From contig CAVJTH010000018.1 of assembly GCA_963652365.1 (NCBI GenBank), positions 1 through 44,120 on the forward strand: a DNA stretch of 44,120 nucleotides, in the 5' to 3' direction. Both the position numbers and the translations under genes were made by a program. Numbering within the stretch: the first letter of the stretch is position 1; each line of letters opens with the position of its first letter. The notes under the pieces are model-generated. The model was not told where the DNA came from and made no database searches. It was given only the letters and a program-made list of their open reading frames with translations. Source of the stretch: Hallerella sp963652365 (GTDB lineage: Bacteria; Fibrobacterota; Fibrobacteria; Fibrobacterales; Fibrobacteraceae). Of this stretch, positions 16,269 to 24,796 are shown one piece after another.

Positions 16269-19200
16269 TCAATATTCTCCCACCGAGACAATCTGGCCGA
16301 TGTGGTCGATGCGGACCTTGACGATTTCTTTTAGCTTTTCACAGCTTTGAAGCATTTTAAAAGTGATGTCTTTCAGTTCCTTCCTATCGTTAAGCGTCGT
16401 TTCCAAGTGATGCCTAAAAACATATTGCCGCGAAGCCAGCTTTTGCACCCTGAACAAGTTCGGGCTGATCAAGGCGTAGTTCCTCGCATCCAGCAGATCG
16501 ACCGTCTTGGGGTCAAAGCCCGTTTCCGCGTTCGGGAACACAAAGAATTCGTTTCGCTTCATCGTAAAGAGGAACTGCCAGCCGTCGTTCTTTCTGTATT
16601 CCCTGTCGATAACCGGCAAGCCATGGATCGCCCGCTGCGTCGCTTCGTAAAACGACACGACGGTTTCCTGCAAGTCGCCGTGGGCATCGCGGAATATCGC
16701 CACGTGGTGATTGTTGCTCGTCTGCACAAAGTCGTGCCCATTGCGCAAGGCGACCGCGTTGCTCACCGCGCGAATCTTCACGGTCCTGATCGAGATTCCC
16801 TTTTCCCGGTTCAGCCAGATAGGATTTTCTTCCAGGCTGTCGAAGGCCTTCTTGGGATCGTTGCCGCATTCGCCCAGGCGTTCCAGAAGGATGCGCCGAA
16901 TCTTTTCGTCGATTACCTTTTCGATCGATTTCGCGTCCTTGAAATTGCTTGAAGAAACGGCCTTGCGAATGGTATAGACGGTTTCGAACGTCTTCGTGGT
17001 CACCGCCTCCGGCACTTTTTCCGTATGCAGGGAATCCAGGTATATCGGGGATCGTGACAGAGCGTTTTTACCCGTAAAGGCCAGTTTCGCGTCTCCGCCA
17101 AAGACGTTCAGGCGCTTCAAGAGAGCGTTTCGGTATTTTTCGCTGCACACCGTGGCGATCTTTTCCGCCGTAAACTTGGCCCCGACCTTTTCTTCCAAGA
17201 CAACTTCTTCCCGAACGCTTCCGTAAATGCTTTCGTTGTGCAACTGCCCGCGCGGCGTGAGCGTCTGCTGGCGATTCGTCTTTCCATTCTTGCCCTTGCT
17301 CACGTTCGTGTTTCGCGTAGTCACCTTGTTTCTGGCCTTGATCGAAATGATCGTACTTTCCAGCTGATCCTTCGCCTTGGCCCTGAACTCGTCTAAAGGC
17401 ATGGGCGGCCTAAAGCAAAGCTTGCCCTTGCCGTTCCGGTAAAGTTCCTTGCGCTCGATGGCGGCCTCGATCCTTTTCACGTCCTTCGGATCGATTCTCG
17501 ACAGGTCGTATTCGGAAAGATCCACGAACTCTTCCGTTCCTTTGGGAACGCGCGCGTTCAGATTGTTCAGATACTGGATATAGCTGCGTTTCGTAAAGGC
17601 GATAGTCAACGCGTCCATGGCATGATGGCGATGATCGTTTCGCTTTGTCCAGTCCTTGATCCTGCGGATTTGCCGACCGTCCTTGTCCCTGTAGGTTTCG
17701 GTCAGCCCCTGCCTGTCGTATTTGTCCCAGTTCAGTTCCTGCATGACATCGACCAGTTGCCAATCTTCGCGAAGCCTGTCCGTCACGGAACCCGTTGTCG
17801 GCACCACGAACTTGACGACATCTTCCAGCATTTCCCGGGCCTTCTTGGCGATATACTGGGAATCGCGCAGGTCGCGCTCGATAAATCCCTGGGGAATATC
17901 CGCTTCGCGCATCAGCAGGTTGTTCCGCTTTGCCTTGCCGATGTTGCCATCCTGGAACATCTTCTCGACGCGTTGCCGGTATTCTTCGGCATAGGTCTCG
18001 CCATACTTCGCCGCGACAAAGTCCAGTGCGGTCGCATTGCTCTTTTCGATATTTACCTGGCGCGCTTCGAGCGTCTTGTTGGCAAAGGAATCGTCAAAGC
18101 GCCGTGCCTGGGGAATAATGTGCTCGATGTCGAAATCTTTCGAAAAGAGCTTCTCTTCCGCAATGTAGGTGTTCGAATAAAGCGTCTTGTAGCCGTTGAA
18201 TTCCAGCTCCTTGTATAGCCGGTAGCGGAGCAAGTCGTTGCGGCTTGGATGTTCCAGTCCAAATTTCTGGGTCAGGATCTTCCGGTATTCCTCGTATTTC
18301 GCGGTACTGTCCTTGATGGACTGCGCCATCTCTTCGCGTTCTTTCGCGCTCTTCTTCAGCTCCCGCGCCAGTTCGATTCGCACCTCGTCCGGCTTGCCGT
18401 AGAAATCGATTACCGCGTTGACGACATTGACCATCTGGTTCAGAATCTTTTCGACGACCGGATTGCGCAGCGAGTTCATGGGGAGCGCATCCAGGTGTTC
18501 CTTGTATTCCTTGCGTTCGAGTTCTTCGCGCGTCAGCGAACGCCTGGAATGGGCATGCCCGTATTGTGCAAGCGCACAGGCTTCGCTATACTTTTTCCCT
18601 TGCTTCATCCATGGCAACAGTTTCTTGATCGCCTTGGCGGAAAGACTGCCATAGCCTTCTTCAAAAAGGACGTTCTTCGCCAGGATCGAAGCGGAATCCC
18701 TGTCCATCTTGCAGAGGCTTTCAATCTTCGTTATCAGGTTTCCGTCTCCCGTGGGAGTCTTGTCTCCTTCAAAGGAATACAGCAAGTGCCACAGCCTGAA
18801 GAGCGGCTGGTTTTCCAGTTTCCCACCGGGCAAGGAAGAATCGAAATTCAGGAAGTCCGTTCCGAAGCCGAGCTTTTCGAAAGACTTCGCGACAACATCC
18901 AGGATGTCCCTTGCCGCCATCTTGGAAAAATTGAGTTCGCCGAGACCATTCCTTTCAATGATCGATCGGTACGCCTCGAAAAGCTTCCCCTGCGTACGAT
19001 TGCCTTCGAGCTTTTCGTAGTTCAGGTCATATTCGCGGAACGCCTTTCCAAACAGGACTTTCAAGGCTTCCGACTTGGACAGAGACGCCCTGCAAGTCAA
19101 TTCCGCGAAGAGCTTCTCCTTCTCCGCGCGATCGAGTTCGCGGTATTCTCCCGTTTCCTTGCTCGTCCAGACCAGGTTGTTCAAGACCTGCCAAATCCGG

Positions 19201-20471
19201 AACTCCTGAAAAAGCGGAGACGAGGACGGAATCACCCTGGGGCCGGAATACCGAGTCTTCTTGACCCCGTCCATTTCGCGCTCCACCTTGCGCCCTTCCA
19301 GTTCGCAAATCCCGATCAGACCCTTTTGAGACTTGAGCGGTCGCTGGTAGAAAATCGCGACATCGCGAATCTCGCGTTTCAGATCCGGCGTCAATTCGGG
19401 GTGAAACTTCGCCTGGGTTTCCCAGATGGCTTCGAATTCGTCCAGATAGTCCTGGCGATAGAAGACTTCGTTCCGCAAGCTGTAGTGAGGATTCTTCAGC
19501 AGTTCACCCATTTGGTACTGGCCAACGGTCAAGTGCCTGAAGTAGAGTTCCTTGCTTCTGTCGCCAATCTTTCCAAGATATCCGCTAGTTCCCAGCTTTT
19601 GCCCATTGATATTCTGAAGAACGATCGCGAGTTCTTCCAGCCCGATCTGTTCGGAAATCGCCTGGGCGCGCCATTCGCATTCCTCCTTTTTCGCATCGAA
19701 TCCTTTGCACTTGCGCTTCATGCCGACAATGCCAAACGGCATCTTGCAGATAGCCCACGTAGCGGCTTTGTTCTTGTCCCTTAACGATTCCTTTAGCGAA
19801 TCCGTCAAGATCGATGGGTAAAAGCCCTTCTGGACGTTCCAGATTCGGTCGAATTCCGATTGCAAGTCCGATGGATAGAATTCGGGCTCGTTGCGCTTTC
19901 CCTGGCGATAGATGGAAAGAACAAGCTGACCGGGAGTCAGGTTTTCGTCATGCAGTCTCCTTGCGATGGCCATTCCGTCGATCAGCGAACCTTCGTCGGC
20001 GGATTTTGCCTTGCGACTGCTTTTGTAACCGCGCTTCTTGTTTATCGCCAGCAAGACACGGGAAAGTTCCGAAAGAGAAATCTCTTCGGTCACGGCTTTT
20101 GCGCGCAAGCGATAGGTTTCGAACGTTGTACGGTTTCCCTTTTCCGCGAGAATCGTGTTCTCGTCGATAAATCCGTGTTCCTTCAGAATGCCTTTCAAGT
20201 GTTCCCGGCGAAGCTTGTACCTTTGCAGATTGCGTCGCATCGAACGGCTTTGAGTCCGCCCGGCGTTGCACGAGATGCCCTTTCCGCTATTGAAGTCATC
20301 GACCGGAGTCTTGCATTCTTTTTTGGATGCCGTGCTGACAAAATTATCAAAGCTAATGGTCCGAACCCCTAGCTTGACAATGGACGATTTTTCGGCATCG
20401 CTTTCCGCTTCGTTCACCACCGCCCAGCCAATGCTGTTCGTTCCCAAATCCAGCCCGAGAATCTTTTTCAT
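16269..20471 (-). CDS. cas9: Type II-C CRISPR effector nuclease Cas9
   Basis: A 1400-aa RNA-guided double-strand nuclease, long for II-C, where many members are about 1000-1100 aa but FCB-group ones reach 1400. RuvC-I: ILGLDLGTNSIGWAVV with D8. Arg-rich bridge helix at about 70-96 (GRTQSRSMRRNLQRYKLRRE). RuvC-II: EVRIELARELKK with E700. HNH: DFDIEHIIPQ with H784, then DDSFANK (N798). RuvC-III: NDHRHHAMDALTIA with H950 and D953. All nuclease residues are present. The C-terminal 350 or so residues form the wedge and PAM-interacting region. RBS GGAG lies 8 nt before the ATG. It leads the cas9-cas1-cas2 operon and is divergent from the tracrRNA gene. An AT-rich TATATATT at 20519-20526 may be its -10. 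Confidence 0.98.
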   Translation of the reverse strand: MKKILGLDLGTNSIGWAVVNEAESDAEKSSIVKLGVRTISFDNFVSTASKKECKTPVDDFNSGKGISCNAGRTQSRSMRRNLQRYKLRREHLKGILKEHGFIDENTILAEKGNRTTFETYRLRAKAVTEEISLSELSRVLLAINKKRGYKSSRKAKSADEGSLIDGMAIARRLHDENLTPGQLVLSIYRQGKRNEPEFYPSDLQSEFDRIWNVQKGFYPSILTDSLKESLRDKNKAATWAICKMPFGIVGMKRKCKGFDAKKEECEWRAQAISEQIGLEELAIVLQNINGQKLGTSGYLGKIGDRSKELYFRHLTVGQYQMGELLKNPHYSLRNEVFYRQDYLDEFEAIWETQAKFHPELTPDLKREIRDVAIFYQRPLKSQKGLIGICELEGRKVEREMDGVKKTRYSGPRVIPSSSPLFQEFRIWQVLNNLVWTSKETGEYRELDRAEKEKLFAELTCRASLSKSEALKVLFGKAFREYDLNYEKLEGNRTQGKLFEAYRSIIERNGLGELNFSKMAARDILDVVAKSFEKLGFGTDFLNFDSSLPGGKLENQPLFRLWHLLYSFEGDKTPTGDGNLITKIESLCKMDRDSASILAKNVLFEEGYGSLSAKAIKKLLPWMKQGKKYSEACALAQYGHAHSRRSLTREELERKEYKEHLDALPMNSLRNPVVEKILNQMVNVVNAVIDFYGKPDEVRIELARELKKSAKEREEMAQSIKDSTAKYEEYRKILTQKFGLEHPSRNDLLRYRLYKELEFNGYKTLYSNTYIAEEKLFSKDFDIEHIIPQARRFDDSFANKTLEARQVNIEKSNATALDFVAAKYGETYAEEYRQRVEKMFQDGNIGKAKRNNLLMREADIPQGFIERDLRDSQYIAKKAREMLEDVVKFVVPTTGSVTDRLREDWQLVDVMQELNWDKYDRQGLTETYRDKDGRQIRRIKDWTKRNDHRHHAMDALTIAFTKRSYIQYLNNLNARVPKGTEEFVDLSEYDLSRIDPKDVKRIEAAIERKELYRNGKGKLCFRPPMPLDEFRAKAKDQLESTIISIKARNKVTTRNTNVSKGKNGKTNRQQTLTPRGQLHNESIYGSVREEVVLEEKVGAKFTAEKIATVCSEKYRNALLKRLNVFGGDAKLAFTGKNALSRSPIYLDSLHTEKVPEAVTTKTFETVYTIRKAVSSSNFKDAKSIEKVIDEKIRRILLERLGECGNDPKKAFDSLEENPIWLNREKGISIRTVKIRAVSNAVALRNGHDFVQTSNNHHVAIFRDAHGDLQETVVSFYEATQRAIHGLPVIDREYRKNDGWQFLFTMKRNEFFVFPNAETGFDPKTVDLLDARNYALISPNLFRVQKLASRQYVFRHHLETTLNDRKELKDITFKMLQSCEKLKEIVKVRIDHIGQIVSVGEY

Positions 20472-20690
20472 CTACAATCTCCATCGACAGAATGCGAAGT
20501 TTATGTTTAATACACTCCAATATATACAATTTCCTATCGAAATTTTGGATTTTTCGCCAAAATTCATCGATTTCCCCAAAATTTCAAGCATTTTCGGCAT
20601 TCGACAAATCTTATAATGTAGCTTTTCGAATTGACAAAATCTGACAATCAAAATTCACGAAAAAAACATTCTCCGCTTTCGTTTTTTCTC

Positions 20691-20719
20691 TTGACTTTTC
20701 TCGAATTTCATGCTATATT
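20691..20719 (+). promoter_or_regulatory. tracrRNA promoter
   Basis: TTGACT (20691-20696), 17 bp, TATATT (20714-20719). The start is expected at about 20726, just before the anti-repeat. It is one of the three best sigma70-type promoters in the window. Confidence 0.85.
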
Positions 20720-20725
20720 CCCTGT

Positions 20726-20805
20726 ACAATCTGAAAGCAATTCACAATAAGGATTATTCCGTTGTGAAAACATTTAGAGCGGCGCGCAAGCGTCGCTCTC
20801 TTTTT
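20726..20805 (+). ncRNA. tracrRNA
   Basis: An RNA of about 80 nt. The anti-repeat at 20728-20747 is perfectly complementary to repeat positions 2-21 (20 bp, plus a G-U pair with position 1). Then comes AATAAGG, the usual II-C nexus start, with a small GGA-UUAU-UCC hairpin (20751-20760), a linker ending GUUGUGAAAACA, and a terminator stem of 10 bp capped by a GCAA (GNRA) tetraloop (20776-20799) followed by five T. It pairs with crRNA repeats for processing and is bound by Cas9. It is divergent from cas9 and convergent with uvrB, ending 22 bp from the uvrB stop. Confidence 0.93.
20776..20805 (+). terminator. tracrRNA terminator
   Basis: Stem arms 20776-20785 and 20790-20799 pair over 10 bp (one G-U) with loop GCAA, then CTTTTT. 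It also serves as the 3' hairpin of the tracrRNA. Confidence 0.9.
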
Positions 20806-20827
20806 GTCCGCCAGGTCCGATCTTCCG

Positions 20828-22978
20828 CTAGACTCGCTCCCGGATGATGTCGCGCAGGCGGGCCGCTTCCTCGAAATCCAGACGCGCCGCGGCGGCCTTC
20901 ATCTTCGCTTCCAGTTCCTCGATCGAATCGTTTTCGTCCGAGTCGTCCGCTTCCGCCGGCAGGCGATTTTTCTGCCCGGGCTTTCTGGACTTCTTTCCCT
21001 TTCCCATGATGTCGCCTAGCGGGTCCGGAACTTCCATGTCGCCTTCGAGCTTTCGGTGAACGGTCCGGGGAACGATTCCGTGTTCCGCATTGAAGCTTTC
21101 CTGCACTTGCCGTCTGCGACGCGTTTCCGCCAAGGCCTTTTCCAGGCTTTCCGTCATCGTGTCGGCAAAGAGGATCACCGTGCCGTTGACGTTTCGGCTG
21201 GCGCGTCCCATCGTCTGGATCAGGCTCCTGTAATTCCGCAAGAAGCCTTCCTTGTCCGCATCGAGAATCGCCACCAGGGAAACTTCCGGAAGATCCAGCC
21301 CCTCGCGAAGCAGGTTGATTCCGACAAGAACGTCGAAATCTCCCTTGCGAAGCCCGCGCAAGAGCTGGTGACGTTCCAGCGTCTTGATTTCGCTGTGCAG
21401 ATAGCGCGCCTTGACATTGACCGAAACCAAGAAGTCCGTCAGGTCCTGGGCCATCTTCTTTGTCAGGGTCGTCACCAGGACGCGTTCGCCCCGAGCCGTC
21501 ACCTCCGCGATGCGCCCGAGCAGGACGTCCATCTGCCCCTTGACCGGATACAGTTCGATTTTCGGGTCGAGAAGCCCGGTCGGACGGTTGATCTGCTCGA
21601 CAACGACTCCGCCGGTCTTTTTCAGTTCGTAGTCTCCGGGAGTCGCGCTCACGAAGAGGACCTGGTTCGGATAGATCGCCTCGAATTCGTCGAAATTCAT
21701 CGGGCGGTTGTCGAGCGCGCACGGCAGGCGGAACCCGTATTGCACGAGATTCGTCTTGCGCGACCTGTCTCCCTCGGACATGCCGCCTATCTGCGGAACG
21801 CTCGCATGGCTTTCGTCAATCATCAAGAGCCAGTCGTCGCCAAAATAGTCGAGCAGCGTAAAAGGCCGCGTACCGGGCATTCTCTCTTCCACGATCCGCG
21901 AATAGTTCTCGATACCCGAACAGATTCCCGTCGCCCGGATCATTTCCATGTCGTAGCGGGTACGGCTTTCGAGGCGCGCACGCGAAAGAACGCGCGAATC
22001 CGCTTCGGAAACGTTTCCCGCCTTGCGAAACGCCGCCTCTTCCTTCGTCAGCTGTTCGAGCCTTGCGGAAAGCTCCCGTTCGATATCCTGCGCGATGCGT
22101 TCCCGGGAATCTTCGCGCGTCACAAAATGCCTTGCCGGAGCGATGCGGACATCTTTCAGCTCTTCTTTCGAGTCTCCCGTCAAGAGGTCGAATCGACAGA
22201 TGCGGTCCACCTCGTCGCCAAAGAGCTCGATGCGGATTCCCACGTCGTCATAGCTCGGATAGACTTCAATCACGTCGCCGCGGACTCGGAACGATCCGCG
22301 TTCGAGCGCAAAGTCGTTCCGCTGGTATTGAATGTGCACGAGCTCCATCAAGATCTGGTCGCGTTCCCGAACCTCTCCCACCTTCAGGCGGACCATCAGT
22401 TCAAAGTATTCCTTCGGAGAACCCAGCCCGTAAATGCAGCTCACGCTCGCCACGATAATCGTATCGCGCCGCGTCAGGAGATTCGAAGTCGCCCGCAAGC
22501 GCAGCTTGTCGATTTCGTCGTTGATCGAAGCGTCCTTTTCGATATACGTATCCGTGTGGACAATGTAGGCTTCGGGCTGGTAGTAGTCGTAATAGCTGAC
22601 GAAATATTCGACGGCGTTGTTGGGAAAGAACGCCTTGAATTCCTGGTAGAGCTGGGCTGCGAGCGTCTTGTTGTGCGTGAGAACGAGCGTCGGCTTTCCC
22701 ACGTTCCGAATGACATTCGCCATGGTGAACGTCTTTCCGGAGCCCGTCACGCCGAGAAGGCACTGGAAGCGTTCTCCCCGTTCGAACCCTTTCGAAAGTT
22801 CCCGGATGGCTTCGGGCTGGTCGCCTGCCGCCGCGTAGTCGCTGTGCAGTTCGAACTGGGCGCGTGTCGTTTCCAGGAATTGCGGAAGCGTCCCCGGCTT
22901 GCTCTGTTCGGGAGAAAGCCTTGCGAGAAGCGGTTTCTGATACGGATCCGGACGGATTGACTTACGAGCGCGCGCCAT
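20828..22978 (-). CDS. uvrB: UvrABC excinuclease subunit B
   Basis: A 716-aa nucleotide-excision-repair helicase that takes over damaged DNA from UvrA and recruits UvrC. Walker A is GVTGSGKT, the beta-hairpin region is FVSYYDYYQPEAYI, the DEAD-like box is MIDESH, motif V is GINLLREGLDLPEV and motif VI is QTMGRASRN. A C-terminal UVR domain (EELEAKMKAAAARLDFEEAA) binds UvrC. About 25 extra residues lead the protein (MARARKSIRPDPYQKPLL). A TACATT box 6 nt before the ATG, without Shine-Dalgarno, suggests a leaderless transcript. Its neighbours are the tracrRNA on one side and a DprA-like gene on the other. Confidence 0.97.
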   Translation of the reverse strand: MARARKSIRPDPYQKPLLARLSPEQSKPGTLPQFLETTRAQFELHSDYAAAGDQPEAIRELSKGFERGERFQCLLGVTGSGKTFTMANVIRNVGKPTLVLTHNKTLAAQLYQEFKAFFPNNAVEYFVSYYDYYQPEAYIVHTDTYIEKDASINDEIDKLRLRATSNLLTRRDTIIVASVSCIYGLGSPKEYFELMVRLKVGEVRERDQILMELVHIQYQRNDFALERGSFRVRGDVIEVYPSYDDVGIRIELFGDEVDRICRFDLLTGDSKEELKDVRIAPARHFVTREDSRERIAQDIERELSARLEQLTKEEAAFRKAGNVSEADSRVLSRARLESRTRYDMEMIRATGICSGIENYSRIVEERMPGTRPFTLLDYFGDDWLLMIDESHASVPQIGGMSEGDRSRKTNLVQYGFRLPCALDNRPMNFDEFEAIYPNQVLFVSATPGDYELKKTGGVVVEQINRPTGLLDPKIELYPVKGQMDVLLGRIAEVTARGERVLVTTLTKKMAQDLTDFLVSVNVKARYLHSEIKTLERHQLLRGLRKGDFDVLVGINLLREGLDLPEVSLVAILDADKEGFLRNYRSLIQTMGRASRNVNGTVILFADTMTESLEKALAETRRRRQVQESFNAEHGIVPRTVHRKLEGDMEVPDPLGDIMGKGKKSRKPGQKNRLPAEADDSDENDSIEELEAKMKAAAARLDFEEAARLRDIIRERV

Positions 22979-22984
22979 GTCGGC

Positions 22985-22990
22985 AATGTA
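22985..22990 (-). promoter_or_regulatory. -10-like TACATT 6 nt before uvrB ATG
   Basis: TACATT, spacer GCCGAC, then ATG. With the usual 6-7 nt from -10 to start site, transcription would begin at the A of the ATG. Confidence 0.5.
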
Positions 22991-23021
22991 GAAAACTCGA
23001 AGTCGCGCCGATGGCGATTTG

Positions 23022-23028
23022 CTATATT
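23022..23028 (+). promoter_or_regulatory. -10-like CTATATT upstream of the DprA-like gene
   Basis: CTATATT in the uvrB/DprA-like divergent gap, the same form as the tracrRNA -10. No convincing -35. A start near 23035 would place a terminator-type hairpin at once at the RNA 5' end. Confidence 0.4.
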
Positions 23029-23038
23029 GTGCACAGTC

Positions 23039-23072
23039 GCGCTACATGGATTTCCCGTGTAGCGCCTTTTTT
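23039..23072 (+). terminator. Terminator-type hairpin in the leader of the DprA-like gene
   Basis: An 11-bp stem (23039-23049 with 23055-23065, one G-U pair) with a 5-nt loop, then C and six T. It looks like an intrinsic terminator but lies only 14 bp before the start codon of the downstream gene, and no rightward gene lies upstream. It may be an attenuator or the end of a very short RNA. A Shine-Dalgarno GAGG follows it at about 23075. Confidence 0.65.
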
Positions 23073-23085
23073 ATCGAGGTATGGC

Positions 23086-23571
23086 ATGAAGAAAGAAAAT
23101 TTCGACGGTCGCTGCGCAGTGGGCAACGCCACGCTTTGGCGCGAAACGAAAATCGCGTTTTTCGCGTCCCGCGAATCCAGCGAGTCCACCAGGGAAAAGA
23201 TCCGCTGCTGGAGTCGCAACCAGGCGAAGAACGGGGTCTGCTTTATCGGAGCGTTCCATTCCGAAGCGGAAAGCGCCCTGTTTCACGCGGCGCTAAGAAA
23301 CGGCGGCAAGGCCATCTGGATCCTGGGCAAGTCCATTCCCGAAGAACTGTCCCGCGACGAGCGAAAAGCCCTCGCCGAAAACCGCCTGCTGATCGTCTCC
23401 TGCTTTCGGCGCGAACACCACAAGGCTTCGACTTCCCGCTACGCCAATCACGTCGCCGCGATGCATTCGGACGCGATCGTCTTTGCGCACATTTCGGAAA
23501 AGAGCCGACTCTTTCCGTTCTACCGCCGAATGAACGACGTGCGCAAGGGTTCCGTCACCCGGATCCGATAG
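23086..23571 (+). CDS. Small DprA/Smf-like Rossmann protein
   Basis: A 161-aa protein that looks like a reduced DprA/Smf (DNA-processing) Rossmann domain: TLWRETKIAFFASRESSEST starts the fold, NGVCFIGAFHSEAESALF corresponds to the DprA SGxxxGxD/E-type loop, and KAIWILGKSIPEEL and RLLIVSCFRREHH follow as in the family. It lacks the N-terminal SAM and C-terminal winged-helix parts of full DprA. In bacteria, DprA loads RecA on incoming single-stranded DNA; whether this short form does is unknown. The start at 23086 is supported by GAGG upstream. A terminator-like hairpin precedes it. Confidence 0.6.
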   Translation: MKKENFDGRCAVGNATLWRETKIAFFASRESSESTREKIRCWSRNQAKNGVCFIGAFHSEAESALFHAALRNGGKAIWILGKSIPEELSRDERKALAENRLLIVSCFRREHHKASTSRYANHVAAMHSDAIVFAHISEKSRLFPFYRRMNDVRKGSVTRIR

Positions 23572-23698
23572 GAGCTTCGACGGCGACTTTCCGCTTTTAT
23601 CGTCCGTCACGCATTTGCGCGCATTTTCACGCAAAAGTACGCATATGGCAAAAAAAAATCGGCAAGCCCGAAGCCTTGAATGGAGAACTCGGCGCTGA

Positions 23699-24790
23699 CT
23701 ACATTTCGATTTTCGCGTTTGCCGTAAACGGCAAGTCCTCGGCCCGCGGCGTTGCGACAAAAACCTGGCATTTCTTTTCGCGGATGATGTCCGCCACGGC
23801 TCCGCGCCTGTTCTTGTCGAGTTCCGCAAAGATGTCGTCAAGAAGAAGGACGGGGCTTGCCAGGTGCGCGCTCGCCAAGTCCGAAGCGGCCAGGCGAAGG
23901 GCGATCGTCGCGCTGCGGCACTGTCCTTGGGAACCGGCAGTCCGCATTTCGTGCCCGTGGAGCGAAAGCTTCAGGTCGTCCTTGTGCGGACCGGCAAGCG
24001 AGATTCCCTGCATTCTTTCCGCAAAGTCGAGAGATTCCAGCTTTTCGGCGAAGGTCTGCCGAATTGCGGTTTCCGACATTCCATGTTCCGCCACCGAGCT
24101 TTTGTAGCCGACAGCGACGGCATCGTCCTTTCCGTCGAGCATCTCGTAATACGAACAAATTAACGGGGAAATTTCCTCGACCAGTTCCAGGCGCTCTTTC
24201 CAGACCGATGTCGCCAAATCGATCAGTTGCCCGGTGATGACGGAAAAGAGAGGCTCGCCACCGACAGCCTCGCCCGTTCTGTTCTGGCGCAGCCACTGGT
24301 TTCTCTCCGCGAGAACCCGACGATAGCGGCGGAGCAGGTCCGCGTTTCGCACGTTTCGAAAGCAGAGAAGCTCGTCTAGGTAGCGCCGGCGAATTTCCGG
24401 CGCGCCTCGAACCATTTCCATGTCGGCGGGCTGCATGATGACCGCGGGCATCGTCCCAAAGAAAGAGGCCGCGCTCTTGCAGGGCAATCCGTCCTTTTTT
24501 ACCGTGACGCCCTTGTTCCTGTTCACGGAAAGCGCCCTTTCGAAAATCCTTTCGGACTCGGAACTTTCCGAGAGCGTCCCCCGCAAGATCATCTCGGGAG
24601 CATCCCAGCCGACCAGGTCTAAAAGGCTGTGCGCGCGAAACGAAAATCCTTCGCAAAGAAGATGGATCGCTTCGAGAAGCGTTGTCTTTCCCGTCCCGTT
24701 CTTTCCGCAGACGACCGTGAATCCGTCTTCGAACTCGAAATGCCCTTTTTGCAGATTGCGCAAGGAAACAAGGGACAGCGATCGAATCAT
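23699..24790 (-). CDS. recF: DNA replication and repair protein RecF
   Basis: A 363-aa SMC-like ATPase that helps load RecA at gaps with RecO and RecR. Walker A is GKNGTGKTTLLEAIHLL (from about residue 29), the ABC signature is SQGQCRSATIALRLA and Walker B is VLLLDDIFAELD. The N-terminal LSLVSLRNLQKGHFEF is also typical. It lies 6 bp after a TetR-family gene instead of in the usual dnaA-dnaN-recF order. A 127-bp gap to the DprA-like gene holds short CGCA-rich repeats and no clear terminator. Confidence 0.94.
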   Translation of the reverse strand: MIRSLSLVSLRNLQKGHFEFEDGFTVVCGKNGTGKTTLLEAIHLLCEGFSFRAHSLLDLVGWDAPEMILRGTLSESSESERIFERALSVNRNKGVTVKKDGLPCKSAASFFGTMPAVIMQPADMEMVRGAPEIRRRYLDELLCFRNVRNADLLRRYRRVLAERNQWLRQNRTGEAVGGEPLFSVITGQLIDLATSVWKERLELVEEISPLICSYYEMLDGKDDAVAVGYKSSVAEHGMSETAIRQTFAEKLESLDFAERMQGISLAGPHKDDLKLSLHGHEMRTAGSQGQCRSATIALRLAASDLASAHLASPVLLLDDIFAELDKNRRGAVADIIREKKCQVFVATPRAEDLPFTANAKIEM

Positions 24791-24796
24791 GAAAGG

